This document shows, piece after piece, positions 53,889 through 64,000 of a stretch of DNA of 64,000 nt (position 1 is its first letter; the number at the start of each line of letters is the position of its first letter). Made by a program: the position numbers and the translations under genes. The notes under the pieces were generated by a model, which was not told the DNA's origin, made no database searches, and worked only from the letters and a program-made list of their open reading frames with translations. The stretch comes from Sacculina carcini (taxonomy: Eukaryota; Arthropoda; Thecostraca; Sacculinidae): assembly GCA_916048095.2 (NCBI GenBank), contig OU696583.1:7016822-7080821 (forward strand). Direction: 5' to 3'.

Positions 53889-55091
53889 CAGTCAAATGTC
53901 GCTACTATGCCAACCGTCCGGACCGAGCAAAAGTGGTATGGTAGCGAGCGTTTGTAAAACGGCCGTATTTTCTCAAAGAAAACGTATTTATTATATAACA
54001 GCTGCATTTTCCAAATGTATCTATCAGTTTCAGTCCGAAACTCTGAAAAATTGTCGGCTGGCGCATCTTTTTTCGGTGACTTTCGAGCATCTCTTTGTGT
54101 AAACGATCACATGCTTGCATCACACCGGGTTTTCCGCTACACTCTGCTGCATAAAGTTTTGATGTTGGTCAATGCGCGCTGGGCTTCTTCAGATGAAATA
54201 GTTTCCTTCTCGATATTTATACCTTTGACTTTGCTTTTCACCGGCTCCACATGGTTCAGCATTTCCTCTGCATCCCATTCCAGCATAATGATCCACCAGT
54301 CGCAAGGTGATCGTCGGCTTCAAAAAAGTCAGAAAGCAGGACTTCAACGTTCCCGTGAATCTTTCCTTCGGAAAGCAGAGCTTCCCAGGTTTCGAGGGAT
54401 CTAGTACAATATTGCCCTATGAACATATTGGCCAAAAACGCCCGCATACTCCCATACTCTGCAATAGGGTAATATGTTCACCTCGGCCAGCGTAGTGTCA
54501 AAGGCGTATCAAGTGCGGTGAGTGCGACTGCGGCTTGTGGCCAATAGGTTCACTTTTCACCACGGCGAAATTTCAGTGGTTTTCAACACAAGACAAGAGT
54601 TTATACACAAGTAGCTAGCACCTCACATACGGTGGGGTTATTGGCTAGGCTCAGTAATCTAAATTGACTTAACCTGACCTGACCTCACCTAACCTAGCCA
54701 AGACTAAACCTAGCCGCACAGTATGTTAGGTGCTAGCTACTTGTTGTATAGAAACTCGTGCGTTGTGTTGAAAACCACTGAAATTATGCTATGGTGAAAA
54801 GTGAACATATTGGCCACACGCCACAGTCGCACTCACCGCACTTAGTACGCCTTTGACACTACGCTGGCCGAGGTGAACATATTGCCCTATCGCAGAGTAT
54901 GGGAGCATGCGGGCGTTTTTGGCCAATATGTTCATAGGACAATATTGTAGTACTCCCGTTTCGAGCAGTTCAGAATCATCCGGTTCAAGCTGGAGCGCTT
55001 CTTTGATAAACTTGGCCTTCGCAAAACAGTTCCTTATCGTCGACTAAAGTGGAATAGTAGCGAGATTAGGGGTGGCATAGCAAATTGACTT
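53889..55091 (-). mobile_element. pogo/Tigger-like remnant carrying a foldback
   Basis: The left end CAGTCAAATGTCGC follows a TA. The right end, reverse-complemented, reads AGTCAATTTG before TTA, so weak inverted termini with a TA target fit a pogo/Tigger element. Minus-strand protein-like stretches remain, such as EAKFIKEALQLEPDDSELLE near 55000, ETWEALLSEGKIHGNVEVLL near 54370 and EETISSEEAQRALTNIKTLC-like sequence near 54170, in more than one frame. These resemble the C-terminal region of such transposases. The DDE core is not present. The foldback at 54406-54948 has split it. Confidence 0.45.
54406..54948. mobile_element. foldback element with ~240-bp inverted arms
   Basis: The ends ACAATATTGCCCTATG and (reverse-complemented) ACAATATTGTCCTATG continue as inverted repeats for about 240 bp on each side, for example 'gaacatattggccaaaaacg'. 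A 3-bp repeat AGT lies at both flanks. The centre is a short Cys-codon-free spacer with 'aacctgacctgacctcacct' repeats. No ORF. Confidence 0.8.
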
Positions 55092-55105
55092 TATAGATTG
55101 GATAT

Positions 55106-55142
<37 letters not shown>

Positions 55143-55504
55143 GTATGTTTATGTATATAAAAATTTGTCGGGATTGAGAAAAGGTGTTATAGTACTGAGA
55201 TTGATAAAATAGCGAAATCTGACTGCATTGTCGAAATATTTTGTATAATTATTGTTGTTATTTCTGTTCTTTCTTTTCAATCATTATTTGGTATTTCTAT
55301 AGTACACAATATTATTTGTATAATACAGTAACGTTTTAGCTTGGATAAAGGTAAAATAGGTTTCCAATAAATGAATCAATATTAAATTATTTAAACTTTT
55401 CACGCGGTGTTGTTTGGTAATGCGTATTGGAGTTCATGTGTGTGTGTGTGTATGTGTGTGTATGTGTGTTGAAGTGCTTGGGACGCTTTCACCATTGCGT
55501 TGGT

Positions 55505-55589
<85 letters not shown>

Positions 55590-56241
55590 TACACTCAGGT
55601 GTGGTCCGCGTTATTGTTGGACCATGAACCAGCAACGAAACGAGAGAAATTCTGGTGTGTCACATAATGGCGCCCACAGACACATGAACACGCTAACCAC
55701 ACTCAAAATGCAATGAAGAGCGTGTGTGTGTGTGGGGGGGGGCAAGTTATGTTCGGTGCCTTATCAGTGATAGTGTAGACAGCCCCAATACACTATGCCC
55801 GAAATTATTGGTTTAATTGATAAATTGTAATTGTTTTCTGCAGAACTTTGAAGCGTGCGCAAAGTTATAAAAGCTCAATATTTAAAAATGAAATACATTT
55901 AAAAGGGCGCGCAAAAGAGATGCTTGATGCAAGGACAGCAAAACAAAACAAGCAAATAGCGATATGAGCGATTACGTTAATAATTACAATCAATAATCAT
56001 GGGTATTTGTTACAATAAATAATTTTGATACTGATTACATTCGATCATTGTGATTACTTAGGTCAATTGATCACTAAGCTTATTGATTACAGTCACTTGA
56101 TCTAAGAAATCTGTCGTTAGAATGATTATAAAAGTGAAAATTAAGACCAATCATTACTATAAGCCTCGTCAGGTCGACTTACACCGCACGATTAAGATTT
56201 GGCACAGTAAAATAAGCTAAATATTTATCTAAAATATTTAT
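55092..56241. other. no gene; AT, GT and CA repeats
   Basis: Contains (AT)n at 55109-55140, (GT)n at 55437-55470 directly followed by (CA)n at 55507-55595 (an inverted pair), and otherwise A/T-rich sequence. Confidence 0.55.
55507..55595. repeat. (CA)n microsatellite
   Basis: About 55 bp of pure CA followed by interrupted CA, facing a GT array 40 bp to the left. Confidence 0.9.
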
Positions 56242-56378
56242 TTGAAAGCGCCTATTTCTGATCGCTCGACTTTGCAATACACCCGCCACAGTTGTATGGT
56301 TGCACCTACGCTGCTATTGTTGAGGCATCTGTGTTCGCCACCAGTATTTTCCCTCGCTTCTAAACCACCATTACATCA

Positions 56379-56470
56379 CTGTGTGTGTGTGTATGTAAGT
56401 GTGTGTGTGTGTGCGTGTGTGTGCGTGTGTGTGCGTGTGTGTGTGTGTGTGCGTGTGTGTGTGTGTGTCA
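56379..56470. repeat. (GT)n microsatellite near the small secreted-protein promoter
   Basis: Interrupted GT/GC repeats end about 55 bp upstream of the TATA box of the gene at 56585. Confidence 0.9.
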
Positions 56471-56525
56471 ACAGAGGAGTGACAGAGTGTGAACAAACGT
56501 GAAAGTGTGGCTGGAATAAAGCGTG

Positions 56526-56560
56526 TATATAAGCCATGCGCTTTGCGCGAGTTTTTCAGT
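56526..56560 (+). promoter_or_regulatory. TATA box and TCAGT initiator
   Basis: TATATAAG at 56526-56533 is followed by TCAGT at 56556-56560. The ~30-bp spacing and TCAGT match arthropod core promoters. The 5' UTR would be only about 27 nt before the ATG at 56585. Confidence 0.7.
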
Positions 56561-56584
56561 GTAAGACACCTTCAGCCAGTGACA

Positions 56585-58008
56585 ATGAACGCTACCAAAT
56601 TGGTGAGTAATTTTTCGATATTTTTCCTATCTAGATTCTTCTTCAATTTTTCTCTAGTTCCGTGGTTCGCAGCCTGTAGGAAATTCTCCCCTAGTGGGGA
56701 ATGGAGGAGGTCTTGCCGAGTGGTTATTTCAAGGTCGGACAAATGTGTATTTCATCAATACGAATTCGTTTATTTTCTTTTCAATTGACATTTAATTTGA
56801 TGGAACAATTGAATTGATTGCATTTATAAGCGCTGTTGTGGAAAATGAAGAGTTGGCTCATTAAAAAATGGGGAATCCGAGAAAAAAAGCTACGGACCAC
56901 TAATCTAGTTCAAGAGCAGTGTTGCCTACTGTATACAACAGTCTAATCTACGACCGTTTGTGAACAGTATGTGCGTTCTGAGCGTATAGCATAGCGAAAG
57001 TCGACATGCTACTGTGTACACAATATTGATATATATTCTGTGTTTTATATACAAAAGTAATTGCACACCAGCCTGTTGAGACTATATGGCACTCCTCACT
57101 GTGGCCTTTCTACAGCGATGACTCCCGTTGGACTCAAGGGGAACAATGATGTTACGCCCATTGATGTTGGACTCAAGGGGAGCAAGGACGGTATGCCCCA
57201 GTAACGTTTAGTCCCGCTTCAGTCCCGGCTATCTTTCTCTTTCTAGTTTAGGTTAGGTCAGTTAGGAAAGAGGAAGAGAGCTGGGACTAAAGCGGGACCA
57301 AACGTACCTGCGGGGCAATGTCCTTAGCTCCCCCGGCTTGAGTCAGATGAACGAAATCGAACCAGAACTCAAACCTCTGATACGAGAGTTCAGTGTCTTG
57401 GTTCAGCCAGTGAGCTACTCGGGAAGCTAATCTGAGCTAGGGCAGACATTAATAAGTGTACTCTTGCAGATGTTGGCGGTGGTCATGGCCGTGCTCGGCT
57501 TTCTGGCCTGTTGTCGCGCCATGCCACAGGGCTACAACCCACCCAAGTACGGCGGACCAAAAGGACACGTAAAAATTCAGGTGAGAAAAATCAGGAGCCA
57601 ATTCAACATTTGTCCGGCACAATACATTGCGTTATGACGTTTATGTGAAAATGAATTACTATTGTGTATTCTGTTGACAAAATATGTAAATATCCCTGAA
57701 ATCAGCCTAATATATTGATATCAAGTGGTAGGAACTGAATATTTCAACTGAATCTGTTGTACTTTTTGTATGTCTGTCTGCATACATTTTACACACTACA
57801 TTAAATTATGCATTTGCATTTATTGCATTTGCATTTGCATTATGCATTTATTACTTCGTATTCTTGCATTGCATTATACATACATTGCGACATTTTGCTG
57901 GCGCAGGCCTATCGAGGACCCAATAAGGAGAAGATTGGCTACGAGTATTTTGCGCCGTGGGGCTTCTATGTCACGCAACCAGAAGACGACAAGGCATACT
58001 ACCATTGA
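56585..58008 (+). CDS. small secreted protein, three exons (76 aa)
   Basis: Exons: 56585-56602 (MNATKL, six codons), 57470-57580 and 57907-58008, all phase 0 with GTGAGT or GTGAGA donors and TTGCAG or GCGCAG acceptors. Residues 7-22 are a hydrophobic signal peptide (cleavage likely after CRA). The mature part (~54 residues) is Pro/Gly/Tyr/Lys-rich with no Cys (for example GYNPPKYGGPKGHVKIQ and GYEYFAPWGFYV). The tiny first exon that splits the signal peptide is typical of arthropod cuticular-protein genes, and composition fits a cuticle or matrix peptide, but no RR-type chitin-binding motif is seen and the family is not recognised. AATAAA is at 58061. Intron 1 holds a SINE. Confidence 0.8.
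57066..57430 (-). mobile_element. tRNA-derived SINE, copy 2, with a foldback inside
   Basis: The minus-strand head GCTTCCCGAGTAGCTCACTGG and B-box GGTTCGATTTC match the SINE at 38838-39021, as does the body block 'actatatggc'. An inverted-repeat insertion separates head and body. It lies in intron 1 of the small secreted-protein gene. Confidence 0.65.
57170..57346. mobile_element. small foldback/MITE within the SINE
   Basis: Arms of about 80 bp are inverted copies: 'actcaaggggagcaaggac...tagtcccgc' on the left and its imperfect complement on the right, around a 'aggttaggtcagttagg' centre. Similar sequence ('ccggttgtctttctccttcttgttaggttagg') is at 28910-28947. Confidence 0.6.
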
Positions 58009-58821
58009 AACAACTGCGCCAAATATTGTCGCAACTGAGTCCAGGTTAGATTAAGGTAAAAATAAATATAAATAGTCAATAATGCATTAGTGTTCACAAT
58101 GAAAAGTTGAGTTTTTGTTGTGTTAAATAATAGTGAAAATTGACGGAAAAACTTACCTGATTTCATAAGTTCGAAAGTGTGCAATTTCGTGTGCGCTTTC
58201 ATCCGTAAATATCTGTTAGATGTAATTATCTCTTCAAATTCAATCAACAACCGACAAAAACAGTATATATTTTTATAATTTTAGATATAGTAGATTTTGT
58301 CCAGAGAGCCTACTTGAGCTATTTTTATATAAAATTGAGTAAAACGTTATATACTGCGTTAGAAATGCTTGAACATTTTAAAATGTTATTTGCCTTATTA
58401 TGTTGTATGTGATTGCAGAATGAACCAACTAGTCTTTGAACACCTATGCCTGACGCTGACAATGCTATACGAACGAAAATCGGCCTCGCCTGGACTGATG
58501 GCAGAGGAAACACTGCCGCTTTGTTCAATTTACCAATGATAAGCAGGCGATTTCTGCTCACCAAGTGCTTTCAATAATATCTGACAGCAATTGTTTTTTT
58601 TGTTATAATACTTGTAGTTTTTTAACACCACTCAATAAATTGGTGCCGCATGATTTTTGAGAAAAAAATATAGTTGACAATTTATGATGAGCTTGTATTT
58701 TTATAGAGAATAAAAATTAAAAATTCCGCTTTTAACATGGTATCAAAAAAACTACTTGAATATTTTCAAATTTCAAGACAAAAATTGCCGTTTTGTGGCA
58801 AACGCAGCAAAAAACATCACA
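58009..58821. other. 3' UTR of the small secreted-protein gene, then no gene
   Basis: The AATAAA at 58061-58066 should end the transcript. The remainder to 58821 is A/T-rich with no further exon. Confidence 0.5.
58061..58066 (+). terminator. AATAAA poly(A) signal
   Basis: Canonical signal 53 bp after the stop codon of the small secreted-protein gene. Confidence 0.65.
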
Positions 58822-61061
58822 TCTATATATATAAAAGAGATCCTCTGTCTGTGTGTCTGTCTGTCTGTCTGTCTGTTTGTGTGTCCCACTCTCCTTTGTC
58901 CATTTTCTATCAGCTAATACTCGGCCACCACTTGGCGCACCCGCTAACAATATATACCATCACGTTTGAAATTTTATTGTCTACACTTAACACTAAATTT
59001 TAAATTTTAAAAATAAAACCAAAAAAAAGTTATAGCGGTGAAAAGACAAAATGAACCCTTAAAAATGCGAAAATTTTGGTCAATTTTCTGAAGACTACTC
59101 CTCCTAAGCCAGCAATGGTACAACTACACACATTATACCACTGTGTAGAAAATTATATGTTCTACTCAACGCATTATAATATATACCCAAAAATTAAATA
59201 TAAAACATGTAAAATGGAAAAAATTTCAATCTACATTCAAAATTTTATTTAAACTCCACGCGTCAAATTTTTAATTTCAAAAATGAAATCAAAAAAAGCT
59301 ATAGCGGCGAAAAGACAAAATGAACCCTGAAAAATGCGAAAATTTTGGTCAATTTTCTGAAGACTACTCCTCCTAAACGAGCAATGGTACAACTATAAAA
59401 ATTATACCACTGTGTAGACAATTTTCTGTTCTACTCAACGAATTAAAATGTTTACCCAAAAATTAAATATAAAAAATGTAAAATGGAAGACAAATCAATC
59501 TACATTCAAAATTTTATTTAAACTCCACGCGTCCGATTTTCTATACTTTTTTCTCTATTTCTCAAAAACTAATGATCACACATCTAAATAAATAATACCA
59601 TCATGCTGGGAATTTTGTTTGCTACAGCACGGTATAAATTTTAATTTTCAAAGTGTATTGAAAAAAAGTTACGGCGGTATGAAGTGTAAATGACAAAAAA
59701 GCAAAAAGGCAAAATTAGCACAAAAAACGTGAATATTTTGGTCAATATTCCGCTATTTATTCCTCATAAACCAGCAATGGTACATCTATAAAAAAAATAC
59801 TATTGTGTAGATAATTTTGTGTCCTACAAGAAAAGTTATAATTTATACCCACAAATGATACAAAAAACGTGTACAATTGGCAAAATTCTCAAATACATCC
59901 AAAATTACACTTGAACACCGGGTGATTGAAGTTAATTCATTTTTCTACCCATTTCTCAAGAACTATTTGTCACACATTACAATAAATTATACCATCGTGC
60001 TAGAAATTTTGTTTTCTACAATACGGTATAATTGTAATTTTCCAAAGTGTATCTAAAGGAAGTTACGGCGGTGTAAAGTCAAAAGGACATATTGCCAATT
60101 TGACAGCTATTATGCGCACTTGCGATTACACAGGAATATACTACTGTGTAGAGAATTTTGTGTTCTACAAGATGAGTTATAATTTATACCCACAAATGAT
60201 ACAAAACACGTGTAAACTTGGCAAAATTCGCAAATACATCCAAAATTACACTTGAACACCGGGTGACTAAAATTAATTCATTTTTCTACTATTTCTCAAA
60301 AACTTATTGTCACAAATTAAAATCAATTATACCATCGTGCTAGAGATTTTGTTTTCTACAATACGGTATAATTTTTAATTTTCCAAAGTGTATCTAAAGG
60401 AAGTTACGGCGATGTAAAGTCAAAATGTCATGTTGCCAATTTGACAGCTATTATGCGCACTTGCGATTACACATGAATATACACTGATTTAATTTCACTG
60501 AAGTCCAATCACAATTTACGCACTTGCGATTACACAGGAATATACTACTGTGTAGAGAATTTTGTGTTCTACAATATAAGCTATAATTTATACCCACAAA
60601 TGGTATGCTATATATATACATAAAGAAGAAATAATATGTCTGTCTGTGTATGTATGCTTGAATACGAGGTGACATAATTGCGCTGGTTCATGGTTCGCTG
60701 GTTCAATGATCAGGGGCTTCAAACGCAAACGAAGCGATGGCTCATTTTTATGAAATAAAAATGTCCCGCGGGCAGCAATAAAACGTTCAATTTCACCGTG
60801 TAGAATGAATTCATATACAAAACTAATGGATTTGACTTCAAGAACCAGAACGGATGGTGTTCGAGTTCTGTATTATTCCTCACGTCGGGCGGGTGATAAA
60901 TATGAGGCGGGCTGAGTGAAAATATTTTGTCAAAATAAAATTAAAAATAATGAAATTTAGACTTTTTAATTGATTAAGGTTTTCATGAGTTTGCCTTATT
61001 TATTTTTAATTTGCAATATTTTTATGAATTGTGCCGCACAACGGGCGGGTTTTAATGCTAG
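58822..61061 (+). mobile_element. Helitron-like non-autonomous repeat, copy 1
   Basis: Starts TCTATATATATAAAAGAG after an A and ends CTAG before a T, the A/T target and TC...CTAG ends of Helitrons. A GC-rich block (CCGCACAACGGGCGGG) lies 8-20 bp before the 3' end and can form the expected hairpin only weakly. A (GTCT)n run follows the start. The interior holds ~340-bp repeat units. No Rep/helicase is encoded. Other rolling-circle or unknown repeat classes remain possible. Confidence 0.55.
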
Positions 61062-62820
61062 TCTATATACAAGAGTATACATACTATATACAGTCTATAT
61101 ACAATATGTATATAAAAGAGATCCTCTGTCTGTGTGTCTGTCAGTTTGTTTGTGTGTCCCACCCTCCTTGGTCCATTTTCTATGAGCTGCTACTCGGCCA
61201 TCACTTGGCGTACTCGCTAACAATTTATACCATCATGTTGGAAATTTACTTGTCTACACTCTAGACTAAATTTTTAATTTCAAAAACAAAACCAAAAAAA
61301 GTTAGAACGTTGAAAAGACAAAATGAACCCTGAAAAATGCGAAAATTTTGGTTTTTGAAAATTTTAAAAATTTCTCCTAAACTAGCAATGTTACAACTAT
61401 AAAAATTATACCACTGTGTAGACAATTTTCTGTTCTACTCAACAAACTATAATTCATACCCAAAAATTTAATATAAAACATGTAAAATAGAAAAAAAATC
61501 TAAATTGTATTTAAACTCCACGCGTCCGATTTTCTATATTTTTTTCTCTATTTCTCAAAAACTGATTATTACACATCTAAATAAATAATACCATCATGCT
61601 GGGAATTTCGTTTTCTACAGCGCGGTATAATTTTTAATTTTCCAAAGTGTATTAAAAAAAATTACGGCGGTGTGAAGTGTAAATGACAAAGTCAAAAAGG
61701 CAAAATTAGCACAAAAAACGTGAATATTTTGGTCAATATTCCGTTATCTATTCCTCATACACCAGCAGTGGTACAGCTATAAAAACTATACTATTGTGTA
61801 GATAATTTTGTGTTCTACAAGAAAAGGTATAATCTATACCCACAAATGATACAAAAAACGTGTACAATTGGCAAAATTCTCAAATACATCCAAAATTACA
61901 CTTGAACACCGGGTGATTAAAATTTATTCATTTTTTCTACTATTTCTCAAGAACTATCTGTCACACATTAAAATAAATTATACCATCGTGCTAGAAATTT
62001 TGTTTTCTACAATACGGTATAATTGTTAATTTTCCAAAGTGAACCTAAAGGAAGTCACGGCGGTGTAAAGTCAAAATGTCATGTTGCCAATTTGACAGTT
62101 ATTATGCGCACTTGCGATTACACAGGAATATACAACTGTGTAGATAATTTTTTGTTCTACAAGATAAGCTATAATGCATACCCACAAATGATACAAAAAA
62201 CGTGTAAAATTGGCAAAATTCTCAAATACATCCAAAATTACACTTGAACACCGGGCGACTAAAATTAATTAATTTTTCTACTATTTCTCGGTAACTATTT
62301 GTTATACATGAAAATAAATTATACCATCGTGCTAGAAATTTTATTTTCTACAATACGGTATAATTTTTTATTTTCCAAAGTGTATCTAAAGGAAGTTACG
62401 GCGGTGTAAAGTCAAAATGTCATGTTGCCAGTTTGACAGTTATTATGCGCACTTGCGATTACACATGAATATACACTGATTTAATTTCACTGAAGTCCAA
62501 TCTCAATTTACGCACTTGCGATTACACAGGAATATACTACTGTGTAGAGAATTTTGTGTTCTACAATATAAGCTATAATTTATACCCACAAATGGTACAA
62601 AAAACGTGTAAAATTGGCAAAATTCTCAAATACATCCAAAATTACACTTGAACACCGGGCGACTAAAATTAATTCATTTTTCTACTATTTATCAGTAACT
62701 ATTTGTTATACATAAAAATAAATTATACCATCGCGCTAGAAATCTCGTTTTCTACAATACGGTATAATTTGTAATTTTCCAAAGGGTATCTGAAGGAAGT
62801 TACGGCGGTGTAAAGTCAAA
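59960..62820 (+). repeat. internal ~340-400-bp repeat units of the Helitron-like copies
   Basis: The block 'accatcgtgctagaaatttt...ctacaatacggtata...ggaagttacggcggtgtaaagtca' occurs at about 59992, 60333, 61982, 62322 and 62729. Spacing within a copy is about 340-400 bp. No coding capacity. Confidence 0.8.
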
Positions 62821-64000
62821 AGGACATATTGCCAATGAGAGTGGGTTTAAATGATAGCGAGGTATATGATATTTTGCTAGCAGTAAACATTCTAGCGATA
62901 AAAGTAGAATACCTCTTAAGCAAATGATTTTGGAGAATGATGTGAACCTTTAGATATATTTTGCGATCTGATGATATATGTATTAGGAATAATACGTCGC
63001 AGAATATAGATTGCATAATATAATATCGGCTGTAATATCAAGGGCTGTAATATCGGTGTAATCCAAAAAATAACAACTGTATGAATATGATGCATTAGTG
63101 GAAGCATTAACCGGGAATTATGAGATAATATGATAATGGTGTATAATTATATCGCATTATGCAACAAATGTGAATTTAGCTGCATTACAGTTTGGTCCCG
63201 ATACTATATTGGCGGGTTGAGAGAAAAGTATTGGTGGGCCGCGTGTTTGGGACCCCTGGGGTAGATAATCTCAGTCTTCTGATTACAAATTATGATCGCA
63301 TCAGTATATTTTGTGATCACAAACTAATAAGTTAAATCACCTCAGACTAGGCTGAGAGCGGTCAATATTGAATGGTTGGGTTGGGTTGGGTAGGTTTGAC
63401 TCAGGTTATATTGGGTTTTAATGATAGCGGAAAATATATAAATTTTAACAATAAATATTATAGCGGTAAAAGTGAAATAGTACTTGAGCAAATGATATTG
63501 GGGAATGATGTTAAGTAATAAATATAGTTTGGAAACATTCTGATGAAAAGATTTCATCATCTTTCATTGTTTGTTTCGTGTTTGTGTTCTGAATTAAACC
63601 ACACGACGGGCAGATTTATATATCAGGCGGGTTGAGGGATAATATTTGTCAAAATAAGAACAAAAATATTCACATTTAGACTTTTCTATTGGTCAAGATA
63701 TTTATAGGTTACATTTTTTGGTTTTCAATTTGTATTCATTATATTTTCTGGATTTGATATGAATTTTATTGTATGAATTGTTCCGCACGACGGGTGTGTT
63801 TAAAAAAGTGTTTTTAGATCATTTTTTCAAATGGTTCATTTGAAAAAAGGTAATTTTTTTTAAAATAAAAATGTTCCGCGGGCAGCAACTATAGACAATA
63901 GAACGTTCAATTTCCCCTGTAGAATTAATCCATATAAAAAACCAATGGATTTGACTTCAAATGTGAATTGTATTGTATGAATTGTTCCGCACGACGGGCG
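61062..64000 (+). mobile_element. Helitron-like repeat, copy 2 (runs off the window)
   Basis: Begins TCTATATAC directly after the CTAG of copy 1, with the shared 'tataaaagagatcctctgtctg' start block at 61110. It repeats the interior units. The GC-rich near-terminal block (ccgcacgacgggcg) is the last thing in the window, so the 3' end lies just outside. Confidence 0.55.

Overview
This is eukaryotic, almost certainly arthropod, nuclear DNA. It has spliced genes with GT-AG introns, TATA plus TCAGT-type start sites, a CLIP-domain serine protease homologue, long (GT)n/(CA)n arrays, and a very dense and varied transposon load. The exact taxon cannot be read from the sequence; a crustacean or another arthropod with a large genome is an inference.

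Host genes. Three genes can be assembled exon by exon. (1) An FBXL6-type F-box/leucine-rich-repeat gene on the minus strand has five coding exons between 39975 and 20542 (564 codons); its first and last introns are swollen by transposons. (2) A CLIP-domain serine protease homologue on the minus strand has five coding exons between 52854 and 48849 (649 codons); the catalytic Ser is replaced by Gly. (3) A 76-codon secreted-peptide gene on the plus strand has three exons (56585-58008), a TATA box, an Inr and a poly(A) signal. A weaker two-exon Cys-containing small gene lies on the minus strand at 1517-1140.

Mobile DNA from left to right. There are hAT MITEs; an L2/CR1-like LINE fragment (4.6-7.1 kb); a Ty3/gypsy-like LTR element (7.1-13.3 kb) whose 3' LTR is split by a hAT-like element; and a full-length I-like LINE with open ORF1 and ORF2, an (AAC)n tail and target duplications (13.5-19.4 kb). 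FBXL6 intron 4 holds a pogo/Tigger-type MITE and then a hAT element that has itself received a piggyBac and a CR1/L2-like LINE. FBXL6 intron 1 holds five head-to-tail pieces of one LINE family. Further right are tRNA-derived SINEs, an RNase H-type LINE (40.9-42.6 kb), nested hAT elements (44.6-48.4 kb), a Tigger-like remnant carrying a foldback element (53.9-55.1 kb), and two head-to-tail Helitron-like repeats (58.8 kb to the right edge).

The most interesting system is the LINE family at 28.97-38.82 kb. Its 5' terminus folds on paper into an HDV-like nested double pseudoknot beginning at the first transcribed G. Its ORF begins with a 2A-like peptide (GDVEPNPGP in one copy, GDVEPHPGP in two), followed by a PHD finger, an APE endonuclease, a reverse transcriptase and a C-terminal zinc motif. 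The order of the insertions can be read from target-site duplications.

All calls come from reading the sequence; no database search was run.
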